This document shows, in pieces, positions 35,871 through 47,592 of a stretch of 64,000 bases of DNA. The stretch spans positions 100,870,767-100,934,766 of the forward strand of contig NC_052518.1 in NCBI RefSeq assembly GCF_014356525.2, given 5' to 3'. Positions within the stretch are counted from its first letter, which is position 1. Every line of letters begins with the position of its first letter. Source of the DNA: Nilaparvata lugens. Its lineage: Eukaryota > Arthropoda > Insecta > Hemiptera > Delphacidae. Below the pieces are notes generated by a model that saw only the letters and a list, made by a program, of their open reading frames with translations, did no database searches and was not told the origin of the DNA. The translations under genes were made by a program, and so were the position numbers.

Positions 35871-36228
35871 TCACTATTGAAAAGCGTGAAAACAGAGCAA
35901 GTAAAATGACTCCTGTCTGCGAAGGCATTGTCAACAATACTGATTTGAAGTGTTTCCTTCAGAAATGACCAGTATCGTTCCCTGTAGGAAATGGAACGAT
36001 TATCTGGAACCATTTTGCGTGGGTAACTGCATACAGCCATAGTGTTACTAAAATGCACTTCGTAAAGGAAATTCATGATAATTTCAACTACTGTAGAATG
36101 GTCCGAATCGTGCCTATATGTGATCAATTTGTGTTTCAAGTTACTGATTAATACTCTGTCTATAGACAGTTGTAGAAACAATAAAATTGTGAGTCTACAG
36201 CACATGATAATTTTAAGAATGGGAAAAT
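35871..36228 (-). CDS. Candidate 5' exon with signal-peptide-like start
   Basis: A minus-strand frame (open 35867-36295) contains an internal methionine followed by a hydrophobic run, MCCRLTILLFLQLS, that would suit a signal peptide. It ends at a strong donor, CAATA|GTGAGT. This could be the missing first exon of the LRR gene. However, the donor leaves phase 1 while the LRRNT exon needs phase 0, so another exon would be required between them. The rest of the peptide matches nothing I know. Tentative. Confidence 0.3.
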
Positions 36229-36378
36229 TATTAAGTTTGTGGAACAAATAACATTTTTTCATTGGAACATTCAAACTCATTTTATTCTTACTCACCCCTT
36301 ATTTTCAAAGTTCTTTGCTGGCAGTTATCATTATCACCCTCATCCTATCATTCTACCATCATTCGTATGAGACTGCAT

Positions 36379-38396
36379 CAGGCGCGGATCCAGGACCCTG
36401 ATCTGGGGGGGGGCGATTTTGGGGTGGACCCCCCGTTTGTCGCCCCCCACCAGGGAAATTATTGAGTTTTTTAATCGATAACAGTATTTGTGAACTGCAT
36501 TTTTGAATTTGATTTAAATGCCAAGGTCATGATACTTATTTCTTATTCAGATTATGAAATTCCTAATAATATGAGATCATTCGGAATTTACCATTTTCAT
36601 TGTATAGGTACTGAGTTACAATTTTTCAAAAAAACGTAAAATTTTAAGAAATTTTCAATTTTGATGAATTTTAGTTTTTGATCAACAATATCTTCCGATT
36701 GTTAACATTGAAATGTATAATTCAAAATTCCTCTGGGCGTAATTTTGTGCTCTACAAGTAGAGCACTCTATCTCATATATATTTCCAGGTAAACCTGACA
36801 ACAATGCTCCTTGTATTTTGGAAACACCTAAGTTTTAGCTTCAATCATCATCAGCAACTCGATTGTCATCACATTCAGATTTCGCACCATGCTATAATAT
36901 CATTGGATCATGTTCTGTGAGAATCACCCGTTAAATGCTTTCAATTTAGTGGAGAGGCGCGCATAAGGACACCTCAAGAATCAAAATTTCAAACACTCAT
37001 AACTTTTGAAACAATGATAAGATCTCATTGTACCATATCTCATTTTTCTCGGCTCGTCAAGGCGGTTAAAAACCATGCATCATGAGTGAAATTTGATCGG
37101 AAAATAGAAAATTCATCATAAGGCGTACTTTAACCAGTAAATATTTCAATTCACAAAAATATGACCAATTACCATATTGGAAGCTGGAAGCTGCGTATCT
37201 TGTGAAATACTTCAGATAAAATTTCAAAATCTAGTGAGGATGGGGAAAAAACTTTCATTTTCGCACTACAATGAAGAATACTTTCGATTACAGTACCATT
37301 AGTGATTTACAGCCGATTTTAAAACTGGCAATGTTAGTTTTCCATTTTTTTCGCGATTTTTCTGTTAATGAAGAATCTCCAAAATGAGTCTGATACATCA
37401 TAGAAACTCATGATTGGCTCCAAATTGTAGGCAATTCCATCCTCTACGACCTCAATTGCCTAAAAATCATCTTGAATCACTGTTCCTATCATATATCACT
37501 GCTTAGACCGTTATTATGAGGAAAGTATCTTTGATTTCTTGATTTCTTTTGATGATCAAATCTCACATTATGAACATATTCTTCCATGAATCGTTTACAG
37601 AAACTTGAAGAGAAGAAAAAATTCAAATTCAATTCTAGAATTCAAGATCAAGTCTTTTTTATAATAACGGGTTACCGAGATAAATAGCTCTGAATTATTG
37701 GACATTTCTTTGTGAATTGAAATAATGTTTCAACTACACTCAGGGATGAATTTTCTATTCTTTTGATTGAATTTCAATAATGATGCATGATTTTGAACCG
37801 CCTAGACGAGCCGAGAAGAACGAGATGTGGTACAATGAGATCTGATCATTGTGTCAAAAGTTATGAGTGTTTGAAATTTTGATCCTTGAGGTCATGGATA
37901 GTATATAGTATAGTATCTATATACTATTCTTGCCTTGAGGTGTCCTTATGCGCGCCTCTCCACTAAATTGAAAGCATTTAACGAGTGATTCTCATAGAAC
38001 ATGATCTAATAAACTTATATTATGGTGCGAAATCTCAATGTGATGACAATGGAGAATTCTTTATCAAGAATTTCATGATCTAAAAAAAGGCGAAAACGAA
38101 TTTTTGTGTCCGATTACAGGATTTGGCAGAAATAACTGAGAACTGGAAAATGAAAATACAAGATTTTTGGGCCATTGTGTATCTAGCACAAGGAAATTTT
38201 GCATGAAAAAATTTTGGTTCTGGACTTCTTGTAATTATATGAATACAAACAATATATTGAAAAATCAGAACTACAATATAAAATGCAAGCACACCCCCTT
38301 TATATTGACTGGACTTACTGTTGTGTTTTCAAACACCACTTGGGAAACGAGGGGGGCGATCGCCCCGATCGCCCCCCCCCCCTGGATCCGCGCCTG
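36379..38396. mobile_element. DNA transposon with CAGGCGCGGATCCAGG ends (2.0 kb, non-coding)
   Basis: Perfect 16-bp termini, CAGGCGCGGATCCAGG and complement, bound 2,018 bp. Near both ends lie G/C runs (GGGGGGGGGCGA left, CGATCGCCCCCCCCCC right), strikingly unlike the AT-rich context. The interior is an imperfect palindrome (about 36865-37200 and 37680-38050) homologous to the core of the hAT element at 6853-9697. There is no transposase. The ends resemble hAT-type GCGGATCCAG termini, but the 8 bases flanking each end do not match (GACTGCAT versus CTGGAAAT), so a target duplication is absent or eroded. Confidence 0.75.
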
Positions 38397-39130
38397 CTGG
38401 AAATTTGGACTTAGGAGGACTTGAGAATATTACGTGCAAGATAGGCGGTTCCACTGAGCTTTTCCAGTATTCTTTCTGCGTTTTCTCAGATTTTTCAAAA
38501 ACCATTTTACAAAAAATGTTCAATTTTGGTCTGTATTTTACTATTCGACGATGGAAGCAAGCTCAAATGAAGAATGCAGGCGAGCAAAGCGAGTCTGCTG
38601 TTCTCATCACTGGATGATTCAGCTCGGGCATGCAGGTGGCGGAGCCCCCCTTGCTAGACGGATAAGGCGAGTGAAGCGAGCCTGCCGGCTATTGGCTTGA
38701 ACATCCCAGTTATGATATGAGAATGTGCAACAAATTGGGCCAAATATGATGGAGGAAATTGGTGGCCAGTATTGGCACAAGCTGGACAAAGCTATTGTGA
38801 GATCCACGTTACAAAGTCAGTAGAAATGATAGGAAAACAATTTCACCACTTTCCCGTTTTCAGCGGCGATGGAATTGAATAATTTATACATTTCTATTGA
38901 TAGTGATAACATCTCTCACTCAATGGATATCTGTTTAGTATTATTGCCTTCAATCAACTAATAAATCAATATGATTGATGGATGGCAGGTAGTTGGGAGA
39001 AGGTAATAGAGAACCCTGATTGAAGTGGCCACTTCCATAGTATTGTAGTAATTCTATGTGCTAACTATTATTTTCTTCACGGAATGAGGAAGATACTGAT
39101 TGAGGAATTAGGAAATTCTGGGATTTACGG

Positions 39131-40182
39131 TTTCTCAAGTATGATACCTAAAGTTTTGTTACTAAAATCAATAATCCTAGATCAATGGTAAATTAGCATT
39201 GGAATGTCTTATTTTATTAGATTAATTGCATTATTCTGTTGAATCAGAATAATGCTTCCAAAAAATCAATATAGACATTGGACCATGTATGTTTGGATTT
39301 GTGATAAATGTTCTTAAAAGCTATAATCACATATCTTACAAACTAATAATCACATTTTATAATCACAATTCCTAATCACATTTTGGTGTGACTACCTGGA
39401 GTGTGGGACTGTGCACATGAACAGAACGCACATTTCTCTGGCGAGAGTTATAAAATTAGTTGATTCTAAAGCCATTGTGTTCGTTAAAAGGAGGTAATTC
39501 CAGAAATGTTCATGAACTAGTCGACAGAGGACACATTTGATTTTCATTTTATATCATTTTCTTGCTTATTTGTCACATCTTTATTAGTGAATATTGAATA
39601 AATGTGAAAAATTTTGGAAAATGAGTCAAGTGATGATGTCTATCGGCAGCTTTATCAGTTAGTTTTCCCAGAATTTCCAGATTTTCCCGGGGGGTTTCGC
39701 TACTTTCCCATTCCGAAATCAATGGATGTTCGCGCCTCATTTGAATCATGAGAGATGAGGGAATAGATGAACAAGAAAGAAGATAAGGAGACGAAAGAGG
39801 AGATAATCACGAGTGATGATGAAAAACAAGGAGAATAAGAAAAGGAAGAGGAAGAAGATGGAGAAGAAGGAGAAGAAGGAGAAGAGAAGAAGAAGAAGAA
39901 GAGGAAGGAGGAGAGAGAAAACATGGAGCCGTTTCTCTTATGTTGTTGCTCTTCCCCTACATCAAATAAGAGACATGATAATCATTATCAACTAAAGAAT
40001 CATGATAATTATAATTAGAGTTTGATGAAGAGGTAGGTGGTGGGGTGAGGTGGAGGAAAAGGATGACGATGGAGAGAAGAAGAAGGAAGAAAGAAGGAAA
40101 AGAAGAATACTCAATGAAGGAGTAGATTATTTATGGAAACAGATCTGATGTGAGTTGGCATAAGAAGCTCATCCCATCTTCA
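39131..40182. repeat. 1.05-kb duplicated segment, copy 1, with purine-rich tracts
   Basis: Begins CTCAAGTATGATACCTAAAG and ends AAGCTCATCCCATCTTCAAG. The whole order recurs at 40361-41540. It contains the ACTAGTCGACAGAGGACACA block and two GAAGAAG/GGAGAA tracts (39760-39925 and 40020-40110). ORFs across the purine tracts are low-complexity artefacts. Confidence 0.75.
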
Positions 40183-40187
40183 AGTGA

Positions 40188-40352
40188 CATATCAGTCCAG
40201 TCACTATATACATTGATGCTTGCAATTTATATTGTAGCTCTGATTTTTCAATGTATATTATTTGAATACATGAGAGAAGTCCAGAACCGATTTTTTCATG
40301 CAAAATCTCCTTGTGCTAGATACAAAGTGGCCCAAGAACCTCGTATCTTTGG
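40188..40352 (-). repeat. Inverted fragment of the shared palindromic core element
   Basis: Reverse complement of about 38140-38312, and of the corresponding 9370-9535 stretch of the hAT element. Landmarks are CAGTCCAGTCA, GCAAGCA-like and CTAGCACAAGGAAAT in antisense. It sits exactly between the two duplicated purine-rich segments. Confidence 0.7.
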
Positions 40353-40360
40353 ATTTACGT

Positions 40361-41540
40361 TTTATCAAGTATGATACCTAAAGTTATGTCACTAGAATCA
40401 ATAATCCTAGATAAATGGTAAATCACTATTGGAATATCTTATTTTATTAGATTAGTGGCATTACTCTGTTGAATCAGAATAATGCTTCCAAAAAATTTAA
40501 TTGCATGAATAAAAAACTTAGCATTTATGATAAATGTTCTTAAAAGCTAATTACATTTTGGTGTGACTACTTGGAGTGTGGGACTGTGCACATTAACAGA
40601 ACGCACATTTCTCTGGCGAGAGTTACAAAATTTGTTGATTCTAAAGCCATTGTGTTCGTTTAAAGGAGGAAATTCCAGAAATGTTCATGAACTAGTCGAC
40701 AGAGGACACATTTGATTTTCATTTTCTTGCTCATTTGTCACCTCTTTATTAGTTAATATTGAATAAATGTGAAAAATTTTGGAAAATGAGTCGAGTGATG
40801 ATGTCTATCGGCAGCTTTATGAGTTAGTTTTCCGAATTTCCCAGAGTTTCCAGATTTTCCCGGGGGGTTTCGCTACTTTCCCGTTCCGAAATCAATAGAT
40901 GTCCGCGCCGCATTTGAATAATAAAACATGAGGAAGAAGAATTTACAAGTAGAACATTAGAAGAAGAAAGTGTTAGATATTGAATAAATAATACTCTTTA
41001 TATCAACCAACCATCTTTTTTTTAATACATTCAAGACTAAACTGTTATTAACGTCCTGGTAATTAGTGTATTGAAATCATATTATGATAATAATAATTAT
41101 CATCTGCAACAGAAAGAGGAGATAATCATTAGTGAAGATGAAAAACAAGAAGTATAAGAAGAAGAAGAAGTGGAAGAAAAAGAAGAAGAGGAAGAAGAAG
41201 AAGAAAAAGAAGTAGAAGGAGAGAAAGAGGAAGGAGAAGAGAGAAAACATGGAGTCGTTTCTCTTCCTCTCCCTCCAATAATAAACATGATAATCATAAT
41301 CAACTACATGTTCATGACAATCATTATTACAGTTTAATGATGTGGTGGTGAGGTGATTGGTATGAGGAGGTGGAGGAGGAGGTTGTTGAGGATGATGAAG
41401 AGGAGAAAATGAAGAAGAAGAAGAAGGAAAAGAAGGAGAAGAAGAAAAAGAAAAAGAATTGAAGAAGGAGTAGATTATTTATGGAAACAGATCCGATGTG
41501 AGTTGGCATAAGAAGCTCATCCCATCTTTAAGTATGGGAG
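40361..41540. repeat. Duplicated segment, copy 2, with purine-rich tracts
   Basis: Second copy of 39131-40182, diverged by indels and expanded purine tracts (41110-41260 and 41340-41480; more at 41520-41720 just outside). Long one-strand purine runs can adopt triplex DNA. No gene is supported. From 41730 to 42190 I see AT-rich DNA only. Confidence 0.75.
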
Positions 41541-42199
41541 AGAAAGAAGGGTGAGAAGAAAGAAGAAGGAAAAAGGAGAAGCTTCACTCCTCTTTCTTTT
41601 TCTCTATTTTCATCTCTTTCTCTCCTTCTACTTCTGATATCAATCATGATCAAAATAATGATCAAGCTAATTATGATAATGAAAGAGAAGAGCAGGATGA
41701 AGAAGGGGAAGAAGAATATTACCATCAACTCTATTAAGGAATGTTTCAGAAGTAGTTTTTTAATAAGTTTTTTTTTTCAAACGTTAGTTTTAGTATCTTT
41801 TTTTTTGTTTTGGTTGAACTGTATACTGTACTTATTTTTGTGTTAAGGAAACATATTTGGATCATTACCTGTTGTTTCCGATGTGATATTGTGAATAGAT
41901 AAAATAAAAAAATAAAATAAACGTTACTGTAATGGAATCTCTTCATAATTGGAATAACCTGCTGAAAAACCTACGGGTTCAGATCATGGGATAGTTGGAT
42001 ATTAATTTTCAATTGATAATATTTTTGCTGAATCTTATTAAGAAAATATAATTTTCGCCACACTGCACAGAAAGCAGCTGTTTTCCAGTCCCTATGTAGA
42101 TCTGAAAGACATTGTTTGCAGACGACTCTCGTCTGACGTCAGAACATGCTTCTTTCCGGCTAAGAAATCAAATCATACGTTTTCACAACTTGACCAATA

Positions 42200-42480
42200 A
42201 CTGTGGTTGAGTCATAACAGACAATTCAAAATGAAATTAACAGTATCCCAGCTGAAAAGTTGCAGCAATTGTTCAGGAATCTCAACTCAGATTTCAAGAG
42301 TGTATTCGTTCAGGAAAAGCCATCTTAAAGAAGTAATTGTCGAAAAGTGACATAGATGTTATTATTAATTCTCAAATGGCAAGTCTTGAACTTTAAATTA
42401 GTTTGAATAAAATCATTTTTGCCCTTCCCATATGTTATAAAGCATTTTTAAAAGTTCCCGTTATTCTGTGTCACTCTGTA
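42200..42480 (+). pseudogene. Possible mariner/IS630-like transposase 3' relic
   Basis: Short plus-strand stretches read IPAEKLQQLF and, in another frame, FQECIRSGKAI. These resemble the extreme C-terminus of Tc1/IS630-type transposases. They are followed by GTTATTCTGTGTCACTCTGT, a diverged relative of the GGGTGATTC termini. It is heavily eroded and assigned by resemblance only. Confidence 0.3.
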
Positions 42481-42631
42481 TTAATTGAAGTGAAATGTTC
42501 CATTCCCATTTACTTTTAAATCATAATATTAAATCGTTAAAATAATGATAATATGTACTATCAATCTTTATTTATGGTACCATTCTGAAATATTCATTCA
42601 AGCAAGAAAAGTTTTTGTTTAATCTGGATTG

Positions 42632-42715
42632 CAATAGCCTAGTTGGTTAAGGCAGGCGCTAGCTTCCTATGACGAACTGTAACAGGGAGAGTCGTGGGTT
42701 CGAATCCTCCCCTAA
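42632..42715 (+). repeat. tRNA-derived SINE head
   Basis: A-box-like TAGCCTAGTTGGTTAAGGCA and perfect B box GGGTTCGAATCC lie about 50 bases apart. There is no acceptor-stem pairing, so this is a SINE and not a functional tRNA. Confidence 0.6.
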
Positions 42716-43296
42716 GCGAATAGTTGAACATATAATATGTAGTAGTTCATGTATGTAGTAATAGGGCTCTAGTAGTTCTGTGAACAGTAGACCTCACGCA
42801 GTTTTTTCATCCACAAGTATCTGATGTCACCTGTTCTAGTTGATTCAGTTGAATCACTAGTCACAGTTAAATCATAATTTACTCTTAAAAACTGTTATTT
42901 GTTTTCTCCAAGATCAAAAACTTACTAAATGTTTGAATTTGTATCCCATAAGATGATTTATCCAGTTCCGTGATAATCTTTCCATCTCATAAAAATATTT
43001 CTCAACTATTTTAAAATTAACTTTTTTCAATCAAGAATATTATAATTTCTTAAGCATTATTTAGTTCATTTAAACATTTTTTATTTTCAATCACTTATAA
43101 AATTTGTTTTTAAAATGTAAGAATATTGATACTGATGGGCACGCATCATTAAAAATATTGAAACCCTACCTTATCGAAATAGACACGGCCAGACATCTGT
43201 GTAACGCATGCAATGAATAATCCACTTGTCAGCTGATTGATTATGAATAATTCTATAGTCTGATATATCCTATCTTCAAATTAGATGATATTTATA

Positions 43297-44346
43297 CAGG
43301 GTGATTCATAATTATGGTAAAATAATTTAATACGTGATAGTAGAGGTAAAAATAAGAAAAAAAGTTCTTATAAACATATATCCATAAACGCTTCATTAGC
43401 GAGCTATACAGAGTGAAAGATTTCGCCCGGAATTCAGTTCCTCTGGTGAAATACACCGATGCTGAATTGTTTGGGGACTAGTTTTTGAAAAACTTATGCT
43501 GGATTCATATGGAAAAATATCTGAAAAACTGAATAAAACTAGTCTGGAAGCTGTAGTGTGAGTAGTTTTTGAGAAAAAAATTGAAATATGCAAAAAATTC
43601 AAGTAGAAAAACACAGACTTCTACGTTTGATGCCCAATAACTTTCTTTAATGACCAGTAAACAAATAATTTTCCACAAAAAAAATTGTAGAGAATTTAAT
43701 TCTGAGAAGAATGATGTAAGCTGTGTAAACTAAATTTGAATAAAAGTTGGATAAAATGTATTCTTATGTAGTACATTACACCACAAAAATTTGCTGTTTT
43801 ATGAGGAGAGAACTAATAACTCATAAGTTGTACCTGATTGCAAATAAAATATTCGGTTTTTTATGGAAAGTTTTTTATATGAAAGTAGCATATCTAGATG
43901 ATATTAAACTTATACCAAAAGACTAGTAGATTATGCCATTAAGCCTAGAAGGAAGCTCGAACTGAAGTAGATGATCTCCTATGATTCCTGCCCAAATGTT
44001 TACTGAAAACTGATGTTGTGGAAGATTGGGATTGATGGCATGAGGATTCTCAGCTGCCCAAATATGTTAGTTGTGGTCGTTAACGATAGCTGTTCTTGTA
44101 AAGTGTGCCTCGTCGGTAAATAAAACTGTTGTTAAAAAGTTTGGGTAAACAAGTTTTACTAAAAACCATCGGCAAATACCAGCACGGGGAATACAGTCTC
44201 GTGGCAATAGAGTATGAACTTTCTGGAGGTGGTATGGATGTAATTGTTGTTCTTTTAGTATCCTCCAAATGATAGATTGATTGACATTAAACTGCACTGA
44301 CAATTCTCTTGTGTTCTTCTCGGGATGTTCATAAATTGCATTAAGA
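43297..44346 (-). pseudogene. Mariner/IS630-like element, 3' part, split by the Foldback element
   Basis: The left end carries a CAGGGTGATTCATAATTATG terminus next to TATA. On the minus strand the transposase runs into this segment from the insertion point. It starts with codons shared with the target duplication, then IYEHPEKNTRELSVQF, an HTH end WRILKEQQLHPYHLQ and a DDE-type LFTDEAHF block, then a premature TAA at 44067-44069. Beyond that the same frame continues with WAAENPHAINPN and FSVNIWAGIIGDHLLQ. One nonsense codon and erosion after about 43900 mark it as inactive. Its N-terminal part lies 18.5 kb away at 62868-62938. Confidence 0.85.
44338..44346. repeat. 9-bp target duplication, left (GCATTAAGA)
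   Basis: Identical to 62868-62876. Nine-base duplications are the hallmark of Mutator-superfamily and FB insertions. The two flanks rejoin in frame in the mariner-like transposase when one copy and the insert are removed. Confidence 0.93.
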
Positions 44347-44385
44347 ACCAACATTAAGTTGGCTCTCCACTAAAATATTTTTGAA

Positions 44386-45225
44386 ATCTCTCAACGCCAT
44401 CGTTTTGAGCTCGTTTTGAGCTGATTTGAGCAACTTTTATTTCGTTTTGAGCACCCACCGTTTTTGAGATATGACGTCTCAAAAATTGGAGAGCCAACTT
44501 AATGCCAGCTCTCCACTTTTCGAAATCGAAAAACTAAACACGCCATCGTTTTGAGCTCGTTTTGAGCTGATTTGAGCAACTTTTATTTCGTTTTGAGCAC
44601 CCACCGTTTTCGAGATATGACGTTTCAAAAATTGGAGAGCAGCTCTCCACTTTTCGAAATCGAAAAAACAAACATGCCATCGTTTTGAGCTCGTTTTGAG
44701 CTGATTTGAGCAACTTTTATTTCGTTTTGAGCACCCACCGTTTTTGAGATATGACGTCTCAAAAAGTGGAGAGCCAACTTAATGCCAGCTCTCCACTTTT
44801 CGGAATCAAAGAAGTGAACACGCCATCGTTTTGAGCTCGTTTTGAGCTGATTTGAGCAACTTTTATTTCGTTTTGAGCACCCACCGTTTTCGAGATATGA
44901 CATCTCAAAAATTGGAGAGCCAACTTAATGCCAGCTCTCCACTTTTTAAAATCGAAAAAGTAAACACGCCATCGTTTTGAGCTCGTTTTGAGCTGATTTG
45001 AGCAACTTTTATTTTGTTTTGAGCACCCACCGTTTTCGAGATATGACGACTCAAAAATTGGAGAGCCAACTTAATGCCAGCTCTCCACTTTTTGAAATCG
45101 AAAAAGAGAACACACCATCGTTTTGAGCTCGTTTTGAGCTGATTTGAGCAACTTTTATTTCGTTTTGAGCACCCAGAGTTTTTGAGATATGACGTCTCGA
45201 AAATTGGAGAGCTAACTTAATGCTA
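44386..45225. repeat. Left arm: 146-bp tandem repeat, 6 units
   Basis: CCATCGTTTTGAGCTCG recurs at 44397, 44543, 44677, 44823, 44969 and 45115, giving 146-bp steps and one of 134. Each unit carries three exact CGTTTTGAGC words (complement GCTCAAAACG) plus one TGATTTGAGC variant. Confidence 0.92.
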
Positions 45226-47592
45226 ACTATATAGTAAATCAAAAAATCAATTATAACTCCTGAACTAGAGTTGCTCAAAACGTGGAAACCTGCACAAGTG
45301 TAAAGGTCTATGAGAAGCTACTCTCAGCAGAAATTGACGTTTTGAGCCATCACAGTTCTCAAGTAATTCCCACTCATAGTATGTACCATGTACTATATGG
45401 TAAATCAAAAAATCAATTAAAACTCATAAACCAGAGGTGCTCAAAACGTGGAAACCTGCACAAGAGTAGAGGTCCATGAGAAGCTACTCTGAGCAGGAAT
45501 TGACGTTTTGAGCCATCACAGTTCTCAAGTAATTCCCACTCATAGTATGTACCATGTACTATATGGTAAATCAAAAAACCATTTATAACTCATGAACTAG
45601 AGGTGCTCAAAACGTGGAAACCTGCACAAGAGTAGAGGTCCATGAGAAGCTACTCTCAGCAGAAATTGACGTTTTGAGCCATCACAGTTCTCAAATAATT
45701 CCCACTCATAGTATGTACCATGCACTATATGGTAAATCAAAAAATCAATTATAACTCCTAAACCAGAGGTGCTCAAAACGTGTAAACCTGCACAAGAGTG
45801 AAGGTCTATGGGAAGCTACTCTCAGCAGAAATTGACGTTTTGAGCCATCACAGTTCTCAAGTAATTCCCACTCATAGTATGTACCATGTACTATATGGTA
45901 AATCAAAAAATCAATTAAAACTCATAAACCAGAGGTGCTCAAAACGTGGAAACCTGCACAAGAGTAGAGGTCCATGAGAAGCTACTCTGAGCAGGAATTG
46001 ACGTTTTGAGCCATCACAGTTCTCAAGTAATTCCCACTCATAGTATGTACCATGTACTATATGGTAAATCAAAAAACCATTTATAACTCCTGAACTAGAG
46101 GTGCTCAAAACGTGGAAACCTGCACAAGAGTAGAGGTCCATGAGAAGCTACTCTCAGCAGAAATTGACGTTTTGAGCCATCACAGTTCTCAAATAATTCC
46201 CACTCATAGTATGTACCATGCACTATATGGTAAATCAAAAAATCAATCATAACTCCTAAACCAGAGGTGCTCAAAACGTGTAAACCTGCACAAGAGTAGA
46301 GGTCTATGAGAAGCTACTCTCAGCAGAAATTGACGTTTTGAGCCATCACAGTTCTCAAGTAATTCCCACTCATAGTATGTACCATGTACTATATGGTTAA
46401 TCAAAAAATCAATTATAACTCCCAAACCAGAGGTGCTCAAAACGTGGGAACCTGCACAAGAGTAGAGGTCTATGAGAAGCTACTCTCAGCAGAAATTGAC
46501 GTTTTGAGCCATCACAGTTCTCAAGTAATTCCCACTCATAGTATGTCTCCTGTACTATATGGAAAATCAAAAAATCAATCATAACTCCTGAACTAGAGTT
46601 GCTCAAAACGTGGAAACCTGCACAAGAGTAGAGGTCTATGAGAAGCTACTCTCAGCAGAAATTGACGTTTTGAGCCATCACAGTTCTCAAGTAATTCCCA
46701 CTCATAGTATGTACCATGTACTATATGGTAAATCAAAAAATCAATTAAAACTCATAAACCAGAGGTGCTCAAAACGTGGAAACCTGCACAAGAGTAGAGG
46801 TCTATGAGAAGTAACATTCAGCAGGAATTGACGTTTTGAGCCATCACAGTTCTCAAGTAATTCCCACTCATAGTATGTACCATGTACTATATGGTAAATC
46901 AAAAAACCAATTATCACTCCTGAACTAGAGGTGCTGAAAACGTGGAAACCTGCACAAGAGTAGAGGTCCATAAGGAGCTACTCTCAGCAGAAATTGACGT
47001 TTTGAGCCATCACAGTTCTCAAGTAATTCCCACTCATAGTATGTCTCCTGAACTATATGGAAAATCAAAAAATCAATTAAAACTCCTAAACCAGAGGTGC
47101 TCAAAACGTGTCAACCTGCACAAGAGTAGAGGTCTATGAGTAGCTACTCTCAGCAGAAATTGACGTTTTGAGCCATCACAGTTCTCTAGTAATTCCCACT
47201 CATATATGTATCATGTACTATATGGTGAATCAAAAAACCAATTATAACTCCTGAACTAGAGGTGCTCAAAACGTGGAAACCTGCACAAGAGTGGAGGTCT
47301 ATGAAGAGCTACTCTCAGCAGAAATTGACGTTTTGAGCCATCACAGTTCTCAAGTAATTCCCACTCATAGTATGTACCATGTACTATATAGTAAATCAAA
47401 AAATCAATTATAACTCCTAAACCAGAGGTGCTCAAAACGTGGAAACCTGCACAAGAGTAGAGGTCTATGAGAAGTAACATTCAGCAGAAATTGACGTTTT
47501 GAGCCATCACAGTTCTCAAGTAATTCCCACTCATAGTATGTACCACGTACTATATGGTAAGTCCAAAAACCAATTATAACTCCTGAACTAGA
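45226..47592. repeat. Left arm: 166-bp tandem repeat, about 14 units
   Basis: A period of 166 bp is clear from GCTCAAAACGTGGAAACCTG recurring every 165-166 bases. Within each unit GCTCAAAACGT and ACGTTTTGAGC face each other about 50 bases apart. The array stops abruptly at the LINE junction (47592/47593). Apparent 65-codon ORFs here are frame artefacts of the repeat. Confidence 0.92.

Noticed and set aside
38167..38617. 85- and 98-codon ORFs over the right end of the CAGGCGCGGATCCAGG element
   Set aside because: They cross the transposon terminus and its C-run and have no domain.
39700..41728. Serine/phenylalanine-rich or lysine-rich ORFs over the purine tracts
   Set aside because: Low-complexity readings of GAA/GGA runs with no domain, start context or conservation between the two copies.
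45282..47480. Many 60-78-codon ORFs in the left arm, both strands (for example starting METCTRVEVYEKLLSAEID)
   Set aside because: They repeat every 166 bp, a length not divisible by three, and arise from one satellite unit read in rotating frames.
44386..47592. Regular repeats resembling a CRISPR array
   Set aside because: The units are contiguous 146- and 166-bp repeats without unique spacers, in an insect-type genome; they form transposon arms.
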